Below are positions 62,118-64,000 of a DNA stretch of 64,000 nucleotides, in pieces. The DNA comes from an uncultured Prevotella sp. Lineage in GTDB: Bacteria > Bacteroidota > Bacteroidia > Bacteroidales > Bacteroidaceae. Under the pieces are notes generated by a model. It did not search any database and had not been told where the DNA came from. It saw only the letters and a list, made by a program, of their open reading frames with translations. Position 1 is the first letter of the stretch; every line of letters begins with the position of its first letter. The position numbers were made by a program, and so were the translations under genes. The DNA lies in NCBI GenBank assembly GCA_946404405.1, contig CAMJDL010000012.1, forward strand, positions 1 through 64,000, given 5' to 3'.

Positions 62118-64000
62118 ATGACATTAGACAAGTTTACAATTAAAGCGCAAGAGGCCGTACAGCAGGCAGTGAATACTGCACAGCTGAACGGTCAGCAGGT
62201 CATCGAACCTGTACACATACTGAAAGGTATATTGGAGAAGGCGAAGGACGTCACGACCTTCATCTTCCAAAAACTCAGCGTGAATGCCCAGCAGATTGAC
62301 ATGCTCGTAGATCAGGAAATCAAACACCTGCCACGTGTTCAGGGCGGACAGCCGTATCTCTCAAATGATAGTAATAATGTATTAGTACGTGCACAAGAAC
62401 AGTCACAAAAGATGGGCGACGAGTTCGTAGCGTGTGAGCCAATTCTGTTGGCTCTATTGTCCGTCAACTCCACCGCCTCGCGTATCATGAAGGATGCGGG
62501 CTGTACGGAGAAAGACATGCTGCAAGCCATTCAAGAACTGCGCCAAGGTCAGAAGGTGCAGAGCCAGAGTGCTGACGACAACTACCAGTCATTGGAAAAG
62601 TATGCCAAGAACCTCGTAGACCTGGCTCGTCAGGGCAAGCTCGACCCCGTCATAGGTCGTGACGACGAGATTCGCCGACTGTTACAGATTCTGTCGCGTC
62701 GTACCAAGAACAACCCAATTCTGATTGGTGAACCTGGTACGGGTAAGACGGCTATTGTCGAGGGACTGGCTGGTCGTATCGTGCGTGGTGACGTACCCGA
62801 GAACCTGAAGGACAAGCAGGTCTATTCATTGGATATGGGAGCGCTGGTGGCTGGTGCCAAGTACAAAGGTGAATTCGAGGAGCGTCTGAAGTCGGTCATC
62901 AACGAGGTGACAAAAGCTGAAGGACGTATCATCCTGTTTATTGATGAAATCCATACGTTGGTAGGTGCTGGCGGTGGCGAGGGTGCCATGGATGCTGCCA
63001 ACATCTTGAAACCTGCCCTAGCTCGTGGTGAACTGCGTGCCATTGGTGCCACGACACTGAACGAGTATCAAAAATACTTTGAAAAGGATAAGGCCTTGGA
63101 GCGTCGTTTCCAGACGGTGATGGTTGACGAACCCGATGAGCTCTCGGCTATCTCTATCCTCCGTGGTCTGAAGGAGCGTTACGAGAACCACCACAAGGTG
63201 CGTATCCAGGACGACGCCTGCATCGCTGCCGTACAACTCTCTGAGCGTTACATCTCTGAGCGCTTCCTGCCCGACAAGGCCATTGACCTGATGGATGAAG
63301 CTGCCGCCAAACTACGTATGGAGCGCGACTCAGTGCCCGAAGAACTGGATGAAATCACCCGCCGTCTGTCGCAGCTGGAGATTGAGCGCGAGGCCATCAA
63401 ACGTGAAAGTGACGAACCCAAGATTGCCCAGTTGGACAAGGAGATAGCGGAACTCAAAGAGCAAGAGACGCAGTTCCGTGCCAAATGGGAAGGCGAACGC
63501 CAGCTGGTAAACAAAATCCAACAGGACAAGCAGGAGATGGAGAACCTGAAATACGAAGCTGAGCGTGCTGAGCGCGAGGGCGACTATGGTAAGGTGGCCG
63601 AAATCCGCTATTCGAAACTCAAGGCCCTCGAGGACGACATTACCGCCATCCAGCGTCAGTTAGACGCCAACGTTCCCGACGGATCTCCGTCGGGCTCCCG
63701 CCTCGTTCGCGAAGAGGTCACTGCTGACGATATCGCCGAAGTTGTAAGCCGTTGGACGGGCATTCCCGTGACACGTATGATGCAGAGCGAACGCGAAAAA
63801 CTGCTACACCTCGAAGAAGAGCTGCACCGTCGTGTCATTGGTCAGGACGAAGCCATCACAGCTGTCTCGGATGCCGTGCGTCGTTCTCGTGCAGGACTGC
63901 AAGACCCCAAACGTCCTATCGCCTCGTTCATCTTCTTAGGTACAACAGGTGTAGGTAAGACGGAACTGGCCAAGACACTGGCCGAATACCTGTTCAACGA
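62118..64000 (+). CDS. clpB: ClpB disaggregase, 3' end beyond the window
   Basis: The first 627 codons are present. ATG 62118 follows a clear GGAGGA site. Order: ClpN repeats (1-150), AAA-1 with Walker A GEPGTGKT near 206 and Walker [12 protein letters not shown] near 275, the coiled-coil middle domain (about 410-520), then AAA-2 with GTTGVGKTE near 612. With DnaK it unfolds protein aggregates. A perfect palindrome (63675-63694) inserts [11 protein letters not shown] before [14 protein letters not shown], at the end of the middle domain. Confidence 0.95.
   Translation, partial: MTLDKFTIKAQEAVQQAVNTAQLNGQQVIEPVHILKGILEKAKDVTTFIFQKLSVNAQQIDMLVDQEIKHLPRVQGGQPYLSNDSNNVLVRAQEQSQKMGDEFVACEPILLALLSVNSTASRIMKDAGCTEKDMLQAIQELRQGQKVQSQSADDNYQSLEKYAKNLVDLARQGKLDPVIGRDDEIRRLLQILSRRTKNNPILIGEPGTGKTAIVEGLAGRIVRGDVPENLKDKQVYSLDMGALVAGAKYKGEFEERLKSVINEVTKAEGRIILFIDEIHTLVGAGGGEGAMDAANILKPALARGELRAIGATTLNEYQKYFEKDKALERRFQTVMVDEPDELSAISILRGLKERYENHHKVRIQDDACIAAVQLSERYISERFLPDKAIDLMDEAAAKLRMERDSVPEELDEITRRLSQLEIEREAIKRESDEPKIAQLDKEIAELKEQETQFRAKWEGERQLVNKIQQDKQEMENLKYEAERAEREGDYGKVAEIRYSKLKALEDDITAIQRQLDANVPDGSPSGSRLVREEVTADDIAEVVSRWTGIPVTRMMQSEREKLLHLEEELHRRVIGQDEAITAVSDAVRRSRAGLQDPKRPIASFIFLGTTGVGKTELAKTLAEYLFN
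63675..63694. repeat. Perfect palindrome inside clpB
   Basis: CCCGACGGA (63675-63683), TC, TCCGTCGGG (63686-63694). In frame, it encodes PDGSPSG. Confidence 0.75.

Overview
The window looks like chromosomal DNA of a Bacteroidota member, most likely Prevotellaceae (Prevotella in the broad sense). The signs are promoters of the Bacteroidota type (TTTG, about 20 bases, TAnnTTTG), few Shine-Dalgarno sites, short leaders, lipoproteins with acidic residues after the lipobox cysteine, and secreted proteins ending in the 'GIYxLQGxR ... KGLYIVNGRK' tail. The genus is inference. I found no rRNA, tRNA, CRISPR array, transposase or prophage gene.

Layout. 1-9108: a small helix-hairpin-helix protein, an SGNH hydrolase, then a lactate-oxidation locus (Dld-type flavo-iron-sulfur dehydrogenase divergent from lactate permease and lutABC). 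9114-16489: a leftward run of MATE transporter, kinase-like protein, phosphoesterase, rfbB, purT, fdtA-like, acetyltransferase and DegT aminotransferase; four of these look like dTDP-3-amino-sugar synthesis. 16659-19898: a lipoprotein, two exported proteins and a GC-rich structured spacer. 19899-27897: S8 protease, xseAB, GH43 enzyme, ilvE, trmB, mrp. 27908-32220: efflux-type operon with two ABC-2 permeases, HlyD and a coiled-coil protein but no ATPase or outer-membrane factor. 32377-35460: DUF4492 protein and cydAB. 35664-42128: membrane TPR regulator, large secreted protein, MBOAT/SGNH acyl-transfer pair. 42322-52690: topB, GH28, folK, queA, truB, uppP, DUF3098, ftsX, radical SAM, pectate lyase. 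52965-64000: unknown exported proteins with DUF3160 and CapA, an ADP-forming acyl-CoA ligase, nitroreductase, guanine deaminase, SemiSWEET and the start of clpB.

Functionally the window suggests an anaerobe that can oxidise lactate (Dld, LutABC) and may harvest energy from acetyl-CoA (57354-59438), with cytochrome bd (cydAB) to respire or detoxify oxygen. GH28, GH43 and PL1 enzymes point to pectin and arabinan use.

The most unusual feature is not a gene. About thirty short tandem arrays of 7-base (sometimes 8- or 9-base) units are scattered through the window. They sit on start and stop codons, inside operon gaps, and in frame inside genes; unit sequence differs from array to array while the period stays constant. 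One array encodes a whole signal peptide. A second set of repeats, perfect short palindromes with loops of about five bases, is carried in frame inside xseA, clpB and the DegT gene. A third is a compound promoter-hairpin-promoter element seen upstream of topB and of the 52965 operon.
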